Origin: Aquatica leii
Taxonomy: Eukaryota > Arthropoda > Insecta > Coleoptera > Lampyridae
NCBI GenBank assembly: GCA_035610365.1
Contig: CM069432.1
Location: forward strand, 165,476,035-165,540,034
DNA length: 64,000 nucleotides
Direction of reading: 5' to 3'
Made by a program: the position numbers and the translations under genes. Below are positions 36,394 through 48,745 of this stretch, piece by piece (the stretch's first letter is position 1; the number at the start of each line of letters is the position of its first letter). Below the pieces are notes generated by a model. The model saw only the letters and a list, made by a program, of their open reading frames with translations. It was not told the DNA's origin and did not search any database.

Positions 36394-37678
36394 TTAAAAA
36401 AATGGACTAGAAAACCATTGATATTTTTGATTTGACGACAAGTCGACTTCATACTTCATACATCTACCTCTAAAAAATATTTTAAAACTTAAGAATCAAA
36501 TTTGTTTAACCTTACAGTGTTGTCTGCTGGCATTTTTTATGTACATAATCTAGTTTAAAGCAATATGGCCCCAACAATGAAAAATACGTAAAACCAATTT
36601 TATATGATAAAACTGAATCAGCACTTTTTAAACAATTATAGAATTTCTCATCACAAGAACAGTGGGACCTAATTTAACATAATTTTATGTTTAATAGTTA
36701 TTTAAAAGTTTAATACCTTGTAAACAATCCGTTGTTTAATAATCCGTATTTGGTTTGACCTGCCGTAATACTATCGTTGCATAAATCATGTTGTCTACAG
36801 CAACCATCTGTTGCCTTAAATAAACCTAACTCGTCATTTTTGTCTGCTATATCACCATCACCACACCACAATGTCCCTAAAACAGTCTACGTGGCAACTG
36901 ATTGTTAAATTGTTTTATTCAATTTTTCGATTCGATCTAATTGAATGTTTATTTGTGAATGCTTTAAATGTAAAATAACTATTTACATAACAAAAATGTA
37001 AAAAGAATATAATTATTTTTTATTTGTATCTTGCAGATAGACATACACTTAAAAAACATTAAAATTAGTATTTAGACACTGGACGATACTAAAATGAAAC
37101 CTTTTTCGTACAATCATTGAGACTTGCTATAAAACTAATAAATTGTTTCAGTTAATTATCTTTTACTAGCAAAGTTAAAATAGTTTGGTTAAAAAAATAA
37201 TTTAATGTAATTGCGTGTGATCATTAAAGTACAATAAAAAAACAAATAAAAGTTAAAAGTTATTGTGTACCTAAAAAAACGTTTAATTAAAAAATAAAAC
37301 TTCTCCAAAAAGCTACTAAAGCATTTTAAAAACAAATTGCCTTATAAAAATATTTTTTTAATTATAATTATAATTGAATCTTACAGTAAATTGTATAGAT
37401 AATAAATGAATAAATTAAAATAAGAATAATTTACCTGGATAAATCAACTTTAGTTTTTTTTTAAATGCATTTATTTGATTTTCTAAAAATTTTAAAGGTG
37501 TAATCAAATTTACTAAAGGTATTTGAAAAAAACGCATATCTTGTGATATTCTTTCTGTAAAAATAAATTTTATAAAAACTCAAATGTTAAATCTCTTACC
37601 TTGGTTTGCACATTTTGTTACAGGTCCAATTAAAAATATACTTATTACAATAAGAAATTTCATTAAATTTGATTCCAT
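36394..37678 (-). CDS. Secreted group III phospholipase A2, five exons
   Basis: Hydrolyses the sn-2 ester of phospholipids outside the cell with Ca2+. Exons (minus strand): 37600-37678, 37435-37554, 36717-36876, 36516-36668 and 36394-36469; all four introns are GT-AG and in phase, totalling 195 codons. Residues 1 to about 23 form a signal peptide with a hydrophobic core (FLIVISIFLIG). The enzyme domain begins at IYPGTLWCG (residue 64 on), the Ca-binding loop W-C-G-x-G being residues 70-74. The active site is GCCRQHDLC with His96/Asp97. CSCDEKFYNC and YQWF near the end complete the bee-venom-type fold. Ten cysteines follow residue 63, the number that forms five disulfides in the bee enzyme. 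The approximately 40-residue stretch between signal and domain is longer than in the bee protein. No stops or missing residues, so it is likely functional; a role in digestion, immunity or secretion cannot be told. Confidence 0.93.
37555..37599 (-). other. 45-bp intron 1 of the phospholipase A2 gene
   Basis: GTAAGAG donor, TTTTTACAG acceptor, phase 1. The other introns are 558 bp (36877-37434), 48 bp (36669-36716) and 46 bp (36470-36515). The last uses GTAAGG. If it were not spliced, TAA would end the protein before the conserved GRC segment. Confidence 0.88.
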
Positions 37679-37711
37679 GATTTGTTTAAAAAGATTGTTT
37701 GGCACCATTCA

Positions 37712-37718
37712 CTTTATA
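37712..37718 (-). promoter_or_regulatory. TATA-like box of the phospholipase A2 gene
   Basis: TATAAAG on the minus strand, 34-40 bp before the start codon. If used, transcription would start only a few bases ahead of the ATG. The GTG/CCA-containing stretch between is less AT-rich than its surroundings. Confidence 0.4.
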
Positions 37719-38771
37719 AAATTCCTAATAATATTACAATCAAGAAATAAATATTTGTAACATTATGCAACTGCAATTATAAATTGTTTAGTCATTTTAC
37801 GCTAGGTACGAAATGCTCTATTTTCATTGTTTGTTTTGCATTAACACATACTTTTACGCAATATACACTGCCCTTGAGCACACGTTGTTATAATTGCTGT
37901 TAATTGTTTTTCTGGAAAAACTGTTTCATAAAAATAAAATTTAACGTTCTGTGAATTTATTAGTAATAAAAATGTATAAACCTTTTTTTTTAATGTCATG
38001 AGTGCTTTTGATTGTACTTATTCAAAGTTAAAATATCATTACCTTAAGGTTGAAAAATTGAAATGAATTATTAAACCTATCCAAACTAAGTTTAAAATAG
38101 CAACTGTGTACGTTATAACTAATTGCAAAAAATGCGAAAAACATCTTTTAGGCTAAAGCCGGTGTAGCGTTGTTAGCAGTTAGAAGGTTTAATAAATATC
38201 CAAAAAAAAAATTGTTAAAAAATTATTAATTTTTAAGTACATCTGATAAAGTTTAAAACATTTATCTAAAAAATAACCATTAAGTGCTTCAACAACGAGA
38301 TTCCCGTTATTGTTTGTTTTATTTGGTTTTTTTTTGCAATTTATATTTATTTAATATTAAATACAACTTGAATTATACAAAATATTTACGTTTAGCTTTA
38401 TATTATTTGATGTTAATAAAGCAATCAAAAAACCGTTTGTAGCAAAACGGGACAATAAATTAGAAATACATACAAGAAAATTTTAAAATCAAATTTAGCT
38501 ATGACCATTGAATAATAAATGTAAGAAGAAATGCAACTTAAGGGGCGATATCGTATCGACTGCTTGGATCGAGATATAGAGGTCGCCACGTTCGTATTGG
38601 ATCGAGATTTTTCAGTTCTTGCGTGTCTGTCGCCTTGTAAACTTCGGAATTGAATTGAAAGTTTTTCTTGGGTTAACATTGCGATACGATTTTTGAAATT
38701 CTGGTAGTAGTAATGTTTGTTTGAACTTTTGTTTAGTTTAAGTGTAAATATATTATTGATTTATTTTTAAA
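37719..38771. other. Intergenic DNA before the THAP pseudogene
   Basis: AT-rich. Block 38540-38690 is GC-richer and lies just upstream of the THAP reading frame, so it may be its former leader; the minus-strand ORF across it (38425-38679) has no domain. Confidence 0.4.
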
Positions 38772-40712
38772 ATGGGAAAAGTTACAGATCACGGTTGTGT
38801 TTATATTAATTGTGAAAATAATAATACCGAAAACAAAGGTACTAGTTTTCTTAAGTTTTTTATTAGTGATAAAGTGCGTCCTAAAGAATGTTAGAAAAAC
38901 TGTGGAAATATAAACATTGCCACAATGGACTTGGAAGATTTAAAACAAAAGAAGATTTGTGAGAAGCATCTTCGTAGATAATGTATAACAACAAAAGGAA
39001 ATTTTAAACACACTGCAGTTCTTGTTCTACACCTTCAATCAGGTAAATATTTTTAAATTTTTTTTTTCTACCAAACGTTTAAAAATGGTTTAAATTAGCA
39101 TCGGAGAATCTCCTTGTCCGGATTCTTCTTCTTCTTCTTGCACTTAATTGTACAATAACTTAAAATAATTACTGTAAATCAGTAGCTGAGATCGCTATTA
39201 TTTTCTACGATCAATGATCGCAATCATGGTATTTAGAATTAATTAGTAATCGACTGTTGCTAAAGAGTCGCTCGTGTAAAGTTAGTCATAAATCTAGCCA
39301 TAAACATTCGATTTTCGTTTTCCGGGATACAATAACGTTTGGAGTATTGAAAATCAACATATCTAAGTATTTTTTAATATTGTTTCTAAACAATAAGTTA
39401 ATTAAATTTTGTTCATATTTAGATTTAAAAAAAATACATATTTACAAAAATTCACAGAAAATAGATACTACTGTGATGTTTTTTTTTCGACATGACGTGC
39501 TATTTGAATTCTGATGCAAACTTACGAACAAATAGTTTAAAGCATTAATAAACAACATATTAAAAAATAAGTGTCGTTCTTTCGTAAATTAAATGTTTCT
39601 ATTTGAAATTGACCCTGAAAAGATTGTTGAGTAGTTAGTCATAACTCGTGTTGATATTTGTCTCAAACATAAGATTTATGTATTAAAAATAAATTTGCAA
39701 TTCTTTTCAAATACGTATTGTCATTTGTAGTTAATGCTTATTGTTTTTAACTTCCTGTGTTTTTATGATTTACCTTGTTGTTTATATAAAGCTAGGTTTT
39801 TCCCTAAATGCTGAATGTGTGACACAAATTTTACAAACGTTCTTTCCTAGAAGAGTTTTCTAATTCTCTTTGAAAAGAATGCATTGTTAAATTTCTGTAA
39901 ACAAAAAATATAATTCAATGTTTAATTCATGTTACTTTTTATTAAAAATCTGTATGTGGTTTAAAATTCTTACGAGGAAAAGAGCAAAGGGGTTATTTAC
40001 CTACAAAATTTTACGATTTTCCGTGAACTACCTGCATACTTAAAGTTTATTATACATTTATTAAAGTAAATATTATAGTGTTATATTAGTCTTATTTGTT
40101 TATGCGACAATTAAAAGTATTAATTTCTTTTCCACAACCGCAATTGTTATTTTATAAGCGATCAATGATTGCGATCGTTATTGTACAGACGTTCGATATC
40201 GCGATCATTATTTTGCATAATGATCGATTCATCGTAATTGCATAATCGCTCTGGCCATTGCTTTAAATGTTTTTTTGTTGATGTTGGCATGTCGAATAAA
40301 ACTATCGTTTTTGTAAATATTAGGGCCGCATTTCTGTAGCACCTTGTCTAATAAATACTTAGTTTTTTAAAAAATAAACAAAATTATAAACAAAATTATT
40401 TTATGTTTATTTTAGCAAGCTGAAAGCACTTCAATACAAATCCAACAATACATAAAATATTTTTACAATTGTTTAAAAAAAATCGCAAAAATTTTGAAAA
40501 TACTAATACTAATTGCATTTTCAAAACTTTATTTTTAAAATACTAACAACTTAATTTTTTTTTACTTTTTGGGCTTATTTAGTATATTTTTTACAGAAGC
40601 TGTAATTGTTGATATGAACATCAACCTAAGATACTCAAATGTAGTAGTTTCTCAAACATATGGAAGAAAACGTCGATTGTTATTTATTGATGACGATCGT
40701 GAAGACGAATAA
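38772..40712 (+). pseudogene. THAP-domain protein, two-exon pseudogene (P-element-like?)
   Basis: Exon 1 (38772-39042) starts at ATG and encodes the THAP zinc-finger layout: GCVYINC supplies the first two cysteines, GTSFLKF the core strand, and KICEKHLRR the Cys-x2-His pair. It ends TCAATCAG before GTAAAT in phase 1. An acceptor TTTTTTACAG at 40596 opens a second exon (40597-40712) in the matching phase, with a basic patch GRKRRLLF and an acidic end, then TAA. In-frame stops TAG (38892-38894) and TAA (38979-38981) kill exon 1. THAP domains bind DNA in P-element transposases and in derived host factors; no RNase H-like transposase domain is seen here. Confidence 0.6.
39043..40596. other. Intron-like spacer of the THAP pseudogene
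   Basis: AT-rich, with two places rich in GATCG words (about 39190-39240 and 40150-40250), the second a rough palindrome. The 85-codon ORF at 39257-39514 has no recognisable domain. Confidence 0.4.
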
Positions 40713-40929
40713 ATTTATTCTTTCTACAGCTCCAGTTCACTAAACGAAGGTATAAGTAGACAAGCAATAATACGTAATTTTTTTAATATATGTTTTATAG
40801 TTGAAGATACGTCCTATAATATTTTGAAGATTTTGGAACGACCACAGTGTGTTCTCAAATTCGTCAAGCCGTTAAGTTTTGACTAAACTACGCAACATAG
40901 TGATACAAATGGATTCTCCGTCAAAAATC

Positions 40930-41990
40930 ATTTTAAAGGATTAATTGGTCAATTATTCTTTCAGAAATTTAACATTAATTTTAATTTAAAATTATTTAAA
41001 TTACCAGTCCATTAATAACAAATTCGTTTACATATGTTTCGAGCTTTAAAATAATGATGCTCATCTTCAGAAAATCTACAAAAAATGTTTACAACTTTTT
41101 TAAATACAAAAAATGTCATCAACATATCTTTTCCAAAATATTATTTTTTGTAAGAAAATTTGGTGTTCAGAAATATATTTACTTTCTAAATTGTTTAAGA
41201 AGATTTCAGTAAAAATAAGTGATAAATTTGATAATCAATTTTTTAAACAAAATCTAGGTGTTTCAATGGGTTCTCCTTTATCACTTTTCTCAATTTTTTT
41301 AAGAAATTAAGTAAAGGTAACGATTTCAAGATTTCTTTTTCTAATGAAATATTTATTTAATTTTTAAGCTACTTAAAGGTAGTAAAAATAAAGCTATTTA
41401 AGCTGTATAGTTGTTTCTGAAAGGTGGTTTACGGTTCCTTTAGAGCTTCTTTAAAACTTTGGTAGTACCACAAAGAGCTGTATAAGCCCGATTTTAATGC
41501 ATTAAAGGAGTTACCTAACAGCAACATAACTGAGGAATTTTTAGCTACTTAAACGCTTCATGGAGGTTTTAGTTTTTTCACAAACCACTTAAAAGTGTTC
41601 TAAAGAGTAACTTTCAAAGCTAAAGTAGTTATAAAAAAGCCGGTTTTAGCTGCAATTTGCTCACTGGGAAATTCTTCAATTACTACAGTTCATTTATATT
41701 AAAATATCAAATAATTTTTTGTTGAACTAGCAAACCAATTTCAATTACGATTTTAAACTTAAATTTTTTTAGATTTGTTTCTAAATTACACCATCTTCCT
41801 GTTTTAAAATAATTAACATTTAACATTTTGTAAAACTTACATTTTTTTAATGATCTAGTTACAAATTTTCAGATTTGAGATTGTTCGAAAAAATGTAAGT
41901 TAAAAAACTTTTTGTAATCTTAACTTTTTATAAGTTTTATAATTTATTATTGGTAGACTGGTAATTTAAATAATTTTAAAAATTGACAAA
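40930..41990. mobile_element. Penelope-like element fragment with inverted terminal similarity
   Basis: The segment 40975-41085, read on the minus strand, contains CTGAAGATGAGC, then GCTCGAAAC and GACTGGTAATTTAAATAAT. The last part recurs on the plus strand at 41953-41977, so the ends are inverted relative to each other. Between them is a short RT piece. Penelope-like elements often have such complex terminal arrangements and hammerhead-like motifs. Confidence 0.45.
41113..41310 (+). pseudogene. Penelope-like reverse transcriptase fragment
   Basis: A 65-codon open piece containing FKQNLGVSMGSPLSLFSIFL. The combination Q-x2-G-x-x-MGSPLS is the signature before the catalytic motif of Penelope-like RTs. 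The catalytic YxDD and the GIY-YIG endonuclease are absent, so it is a truncated relic. Confidence 0.6.
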
Positions 41991-43380
41991 TAATAACAAT
42001 AAATCCCTATAACAATTTTCTTTTAATTTAATTTCCATTGTTTTAGTTATTTCTATGTTTTCGATTTCTATTTTACAAAAATAAATAAATATTTGAATAT
42101 ACATATTTTTTTGTTTTCTTAAATATAAAGCATGATATTGTTTAAGTTTATTTGACATTGACTTGTGTCGTAACAATACAAGCTATTGTTTATGATATTA
42201 ACCTGTTTTGAACAGGTAAACCGTAAAGTAAACACAAATATAACAAAAGGTTCTAACTGGTACTTCATAAGAAATAAGTAAGTTCGCAAAATAGAAACCA
42301 CAATTTTGCAGATGGCAGCAGGTCTTAGTCTATTAGTTTATGAAAAGAGGGGGTACAGACGGGTAAAAAAAAGAGAAACAAGAGAGATAAAACTACAGTA
42401 CGATTTTTAACACACTAGTTGCGCCTCTTCTTAAATTATTACTCAATGCTATGACGTAATAGCATAAGGAGGTATAGACCTAATAAATCCAGTTAACTCC
42501 TTGCCATACCAATTGGTGGAAATTTAAATTCGCTAAAAGAATTATTTTTGTAGAATAGGTTAAAATTTCGTTATTTAAACTTACAATCAATAAATTTCTT
42601 GATGAGTACGTTGTGCTTTAATACAGTACATCTTTTCTTATAATTACGCCAATCCTTCTTGATAGTAAATTACGGCGTTTTTAAAGCATTCTATTTCTAA
42701 ATAAAATTTATTAAAAAACACATTAAAACAACTCGTGCTTAAAATTACTTGATTTTAAATTACGCTAGAAGTTAGACGGTTATCGCACAAAATCGTATTG
42801 CATTCATGCGCGAATGGATGAGGCCAAAAACAAAGATGATTTGCAAAGATGTTTACCTCGTGGTAACACAAACACATGAGAATACGTGTAACCTTTGCAT
42901 GTTACTAAATTTTGTGAAAGAATAACGTTGGTCATAAGCTTTGTAAGTGGTTGTGTATAATATCCGTAAGCATTTTAGTTGGATGGTACGAAGTATTCAA
43001 AATGCATGAAAGACGTGAAAATAATATTACTTTAGTAATACAATATTTAAATTTGTGAAATCTAGAACCCGCTAGTATATTAGAAAATTTGTTGTATTTT
43101 TGGGGGTTTTCGTCTTAATTTAAAATTTCAATCACTTTTTTTTTGCTTGCTTCTGAATCTAGCGTGTAACCTACCTTTTTATTTTTCATTTTCTGCAGCA
43201 GTACATGATATTATTCATAAACACAAAAAAAATTATTTCAGATTCCAACGTTTCTTTTTTTTCTTAATTTATAAACAAATAATACAATCATTCTAGATTG
43301 CCAAAGAAAAAACAAAACGATTTATAGAACTGCCCACCGGTTTCTCATTTATTTGTTGTGTTTATAATTGTTAGGTGTTA
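41991..43380. other. AT-rich intergenic DNA
   Basis: Small minus-strand ORFs (41976-42301) have no domain. Nothing else is supported. Confidence 0.5.
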
Positions 43381-43985
43381 TTTTTAAAGATAGAATGTTT
43401 TAGCAATGAAGAAAAGTATGATACGAACACTTGTTATTTCTTATACAAAGAAATTCACATAACACTGCAAACATATATTTTGAACTTTATCCCGAGCGTC
43501 GCCAACTCCATGAAATCTTGTTTCAAAATTTAAAAAAGTATAGATGTTTTACAAAACCAAGTCGTGCGCCTAGACGAATAAATGAAAGAGTAGAGAACAG
43601 TGTGTTAAATGCAGTTAGAGAAAATCTACAAATGTCTAGTAGAAAAATTAAATTCAACACACTTGTACCAAAAACAACAACTTTTCGTGTTTTAAAAAAG
43701 AACAGGGTTCAAAAAAATCCCAGTCAGAATAGACAATTAAGGCACCAAAAGTCCAATTTTATGGCTAGACTGCTGTTCTGATTTAACCCCATTAAATTAT
43801 TTCCTTGATTTATATTAAAAATATTTTATATGATAATGAATGCAACACTGTGCATGATTTGGAGAATGCAGTGCAGAGCATGCAGTCAGATCCCAAGAAA
43901 CATGATACATAGCGCAGTAAAGCCAGCCCTTCGTCAAGTTAACATTTGCGTTGAAAATAATGGATAGCTATTCGAACATCTACTG
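43381..43985 (+). pseudogene. Internally deleted Tc1/mariner-superfamily transposase
   Basis: The N-terminal DUF4817-like part (YFELYPERRQLHEILFQNL, then APRRINERVENSVLNAVREN) is readable to about 43715. It is followed abruptly, from about 43740, by a sequence matching the C-terminal end of the same family (PILW..., SDLTPLNYFL, DNECNTVHDLENAV). The whole catalytic middle including the first two carboxylates is gone. The join looks like an internal deletion, the usual origin of non-autonomous derivatives. No terminal inverted repeats were found. Confidence 0.65.
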
Positions 43986-45800
43986 TAACTACTAGTAGAA
44001 TACTTATTATCGGACATTTGGTAATCATTTTTATGGAACTTATTTGTTAGTTACTAATTCTGTAAGTGAATAAATTGCTGAAGCTACTAGATAATTCTTC
44101 TAAAGATGAAACGACTAATGCATAAGAAAACTTAGAATTTGAACTAGCTCTTGTATGTAAATAACATCACGTAATGCTGCAAAACATAAAAAAAAAACGG
44201 CAGGCCCGTATTTAAAAAAACCTGATGATGACCACGGAAATACGAAACGTTGTATAAGAAATCTGATTACGGAATCTAATAGCGTTGAATGAAGATATGC
44301 TTACAGATTTTCAATATTGCTTCAAATAAAACTAGAAAAAAAATTATTAAATCAAATTAATTTAGATATGCTGAACTTCTTGGTATCATATTTTTACCTT
44401 CTAATTACGCAACTTTGTAATCTCTCATAATAAGCCAGATTTTTATGGTGAGCTTCTTAAATGGACGTCTGTACAATAACATTTTTTGTATCTACTATAT
44501 ATTATTTTATCTGTATTATTTATCAATTTACTTTATGTATTACTTATATGTACGTTATTTAAATAAAACTATCCTTTGCAAACAGATTTACTTTTCTATG
44601 CACCTTCTAATCTAATTAATTAAGAATTTCACAACTAAAAATGAGAATGTTAATTCTAAATAAATTTCTCAAAGTAAGTACTCACTTTTTAAGCTAAGAA
44701 TATTTGCGTTCTCTGAATAAGCAGATGACAATTAAAAATAAAAATGAAAGTTCTGCTGCATTTAGAACTGCATGCTTAAAAATAAGAACAAACAAGTTTA
44801 ATTGAGTTAAGACACATTCAAGAAAATAGGAATACGTACTAAAATTGAGAATTAAAGAATACACTTAATTTAAGAATTTTTAATACTCTTAGTTCTTGAA
44901 AGGTTTTTTAAACACTTAAATAATTCTTAAAATAAGAAAAAAATAATTGTTAGCTAAAAAATGAGAACTAAGTTCCTACAAATAGTGTTTTTTATAAATA
45001 TTATCTATATAAAACCCAAAAGTTAGTAAAACCGACTGTTTTAGATATACCTTATTTTTAGTATTAGGTTTTGCATTGTGAGTTATAAATCGTAAATCAA
45101 TTATATGTTATGATGATGTCATATTCGCAAATAATAATAAAAAACAAATAAAAACATAATAAGCAGCTTATGACAAATTTCGAGTCAACGGTTTAAATCA
45201 ATTGACCAATTTATTGTTAACATAACATTATTTATAATTACATTTTTGTACAAATGTATATTTCACTCAAAAATGTTTTTGAAACAAAACTATGAGCATC
45301 ACTTGTCAACAAAACTAAAAGCTAAACAAAACAAAATTAACAAAATATTAGTGAATCAAAAGCTAACATGTTGGTGAACTATGTCACAAAACTTTTGATA
45401 AATGTAAACTTAAAACCACCTACAAAGTTGTGTTAAAATCATATTTAAAAGAAACCTATGCAGCGTTGTAAGTTTTATTTACAAAAAAATGTATAATTTA
45501 TATTTTTTGTAACTTATTAAATAGATTTTTACATTGCAATTTATTTTTGCAATAGATGTTTAAGTTAAATTAAATCAACAATATATTTCAAATATTAATG
45601 TAATTGATGAAACGTTTTTTTTTCATTATATAAGCATGTAGAAAGTGATCAAAGACTTAGTTTTACGAAAAAAAACTTATAAACGTATACGTATAGTGAT
45701 AAATTACAATCAGATTAATTGTAGCGAATAATTATGTACTTATTTGTATTTTACAACGTGTATAATGTTTTAATTTTTTTGTATGTATACGTGTACATCA
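43986..45800. other. Intergenic DNA with repeat remnants
   Basis: At 44217-44256 a CTGATGATGACC...TACGAAACGTTG string resembles a Penelope-type hammerhead remnant. At 44590-45000 variants of TTAAGAAT and GAGAACT recur many times without a clean period. No coding sequence recognised. Confidence 0.4.
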
Positions 45801-46207
45801 TATACAAGCTGTATCAAATTTCGTGTTAAGTACAGGGATCTCGTTTATTATCAGAGATAGACAGTTGATTAAATGGACAAAAATGATCCTTGGCTTATGC
45901 CTAAATAAATTCAACAAACAAAATTTCTGAAATATGGCGGAAAATAATAAAATTAATGTTTTTGATTTTTAGCTTTAAAATTGTTATTTGGGGAGGTATT
46001 TAAATACTGAACAAACTTTCTTGAAAAAACTTTTTCTGTTCTTTCAGATGATGGCAATAAATTTTTGTTATCGTTATTACTTTACTTTATATCTATACCA
46101 AATTTTGTTTTTCATATGGTAGCCATTTTAAAGTTTTATGCCATGAAATAGAGATGAAAATCCTGATTTCAAAAATGTATAAAATGTTAATAAAAAAGTC
46201 AAAAATA

Positions 46208-46785
46208 AGTTAAAAATTAAAAAAAAACGTTTTGATTAAAAATTTATTAAGTTGGTCTACAGAAAATGAAAGATGAATTAAAGAAGTTACACCTCAAATT
46301 CAGTTTAGTTTAAATGTTTGGTGTGGAATATTTAATAATATGATTATCGGACCTATCATATATGAAATTCTGATATGTATCTCACTTTCTTACAAACCGA
46401 GTTTGAAAATTTCCTAGACAATATTTTCTTAAATCAACTCGAATCAATTCATTTTCAACAAGACGGTGCCCCTGCGCACAATGCGCAAGTTGTCCAAAAT
46501 TATTTAAACGAAAAATTTACAGACAGATGGTTAGAAACAAATGGACCCATACTTTGGCTGCGAGGTCTCCAGATCTAACACCACTAGACTTTTACTTTTA
46601 GAGTTACGTTAAGGATCAAATGTATTCTGTAACTTCAAACACTGTTGAGCAGCTAAGAGAGCAAATTATTAGTGCATGTAGAAATTGTCAGAGAGTTTAC
46701 ATTAGACGTGCTTCAGAACATGTTTGTAGAAGGTGTGTAGTGTGTCTAGAAAATCAAAGTCGTCAATTTGAACATTTATTGTAGT
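46208..46785 (+). pseudogene. Transposase C-terminal half within the inverted-repeat element
   Basis: Reads SLNVWCGIFNNMIIGP, an open piece 46375-46578 with the second catalytic block HFQQDGAPAHNA and RWLETNGPILW, then after a shift YVKDQMYSV and EQLREQIISAC to a stop near 46785. The region that would hold the DNA-binding domain and first Asp is absent; the left inverted repeat begins directly before. A DDE transposase of the insect Tc1/mariner family, inactive. Confidence 0.8.
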
Positions 46786-47256
46786 TAAATTTTGGTTATT
46801 TATTCATTTAGAAATGTATTTGTTGTTCACGGTTATTGCTATTATTAACACTTATTAATAAATTTTCAATCGGAACGGTTTTCTTTAAATGTTAAACTTA
46901 TTTTTGTTTTTTTATAAACATGTTATACATTTTTGAAATCAGGATTTTTTTCTCTATCTTATGACATAAAACTTTAAAATGGCTACCGTATAAAAAACAA
47001 TAGTTGGTATCGGTACAAAGTAAAGTAATAACGATAACAAAAATTTATTGCCATCATCTAAAAGATTTTTTTAGTTTTTAAATACATCCCCAAACAACAA
47101 TTTTAAAGCTAAAAATCAAAAATACAAATTTTATTATTTTCCGCCATATTTCAGAAACTTTATAGAGGGGGTAAATTTTGTTTGTTGAATTTATTTAGGC
47201 ATAACTCAAGGATCATTTTTGTCCATTTAACCAACTCTATCTCTGATAATAAACAA

Positions 47257-48745
47257 CCCAAGTAGCAAAAATCAGTTACAAAACGGTTGTAAAACTCTCT
47301 TGCAACTATGGTTTCAGTAAGGTATTTAGTTACAGAATAGTTGCTGAGTCTTTCCTGATACGTTGTCAATACCGGATTTGGTCAGTTGCAAGGCAACTGC
47401 AGTAATATTATAACCGTTTTACAACGTGTCTGAAACAATTACTACTTTGTAACTGTTGCTATAACGGTTTTTTACAAATCATGTTTACCTATTCTGAATC
47501 GTTTCTGCAATGGTTTATCATCACGGTTTTGTAATTGATTTGTAACATTGTAGTTACCGTTTACAGCAACTGCTATGTAACTGTTTTGAAAACATGCTTA
47601 ATAGGATAATTTGAAACTACTACCGTTTTGTTAAGCAACTTATCCAAGATTTTAGTTACTAACTGCATCATAAAGAACAAAAACAAAATTAGAGATAAAA
47701 ATATATTAATAAAAAGATACAGATATATAAAAAGTTATAATAAATGTACATTATTTAATTTTTTATAGTTTTTTATAGAACTAAATTCAAACAAAAAAGA
47801 TATAATAAAAGAATTTTTACATCTGTTGCAAGTAGGTACCAGTAAACAGGTTTTTACGGCAAATTTTCAAGAAAAGCGGATTATGTCTATTATTTATAAA
47901 TTTTGTAAGTAGTAAATGCATAAATTTTGTTAAGAGAAAAATGTCTTTGTGTTAAAAGACCATGGCGGATTAAGATATTCCTCACATGTTATAGTTTAAT
48001 GCGTCTACGTAATTCTTAGTTAAATATTTGTATTAGGCTACAAATGCACATGTGCAATTATAATCGGTTCAATGATCATAAGCTTGACTGGTTTTTTAAA
48101 GATTATAGGTGTTCGCAATGGCGATCTAATTTACACGTTCTGTTCACTGTGTGTAATATTGTAAGGTCCTTGCAATGAAATTCTATTTTATCCTAGAAGA
48201 AAATAAAATCAATTTAAAATTTGCGTACTTATAATTGGCAACTAATTCTTCAACGTTGATTAAATTAGAAACAGTAGTTTAAATGCACGATTAAAATTGT
48301 AGTAATATAATATACCAATAATTGTACTTACGTAGTTTTGAATTAGAAACACTTTCGGTACTGTTTATTGGATAATGATAATGGACTATGTGTCTTATAA
48401 AAATCTCGTAAAATGCACTTCTTCTGTTGCTGTTTGAAAGCATAGATTAACACTGTAGTGTAGTTTTAGAAATTCACACTTGTAACCATAGTTTCAAGAC
48501 TGTTACACTCGAAAATGAAATGAAGGTTTTAATGTCACTAAATTGACACTGTAGTTACATAAGGGTTTAAGAAAAACTTACTTATAACCATAGTTGTAAA
48601 ATGGTTATTTCTGTAATAGATTTGAAACCTCAGTAAATTACGAAAGTTGCTGCTACGTTGCTGCAACGGTTTATTTACCATGGTGCTAATGTTACTAACT
48701 TGCAACTGGTTACAACGTAACCACGGTTACAAAATGTTGCTTGGG
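47257..48745. mobile_element. 1.5-kb non-coding transposon with CCCAAG/CTTGGG ends, inserted in an inverted repeat
   Basis: Starts CCCAAGTAGCAA and ends TTGCTTGGG. It lies exactly where the right arm of the surrounding element is interrupted: ATAATAAAC before, GATCCCTGTACTT after, which are contiguous in the left arm. Flanking AA on both sides suggests a 2-bp duplication. The first and last roughly 400 bp are packed with variants of GTAACNNTTTTGTAAC/GTTACAAAACGGTT. No ORF with a domain; a non-autonomous DNA transposon with subterminal repeats. Confidence 0.75.
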
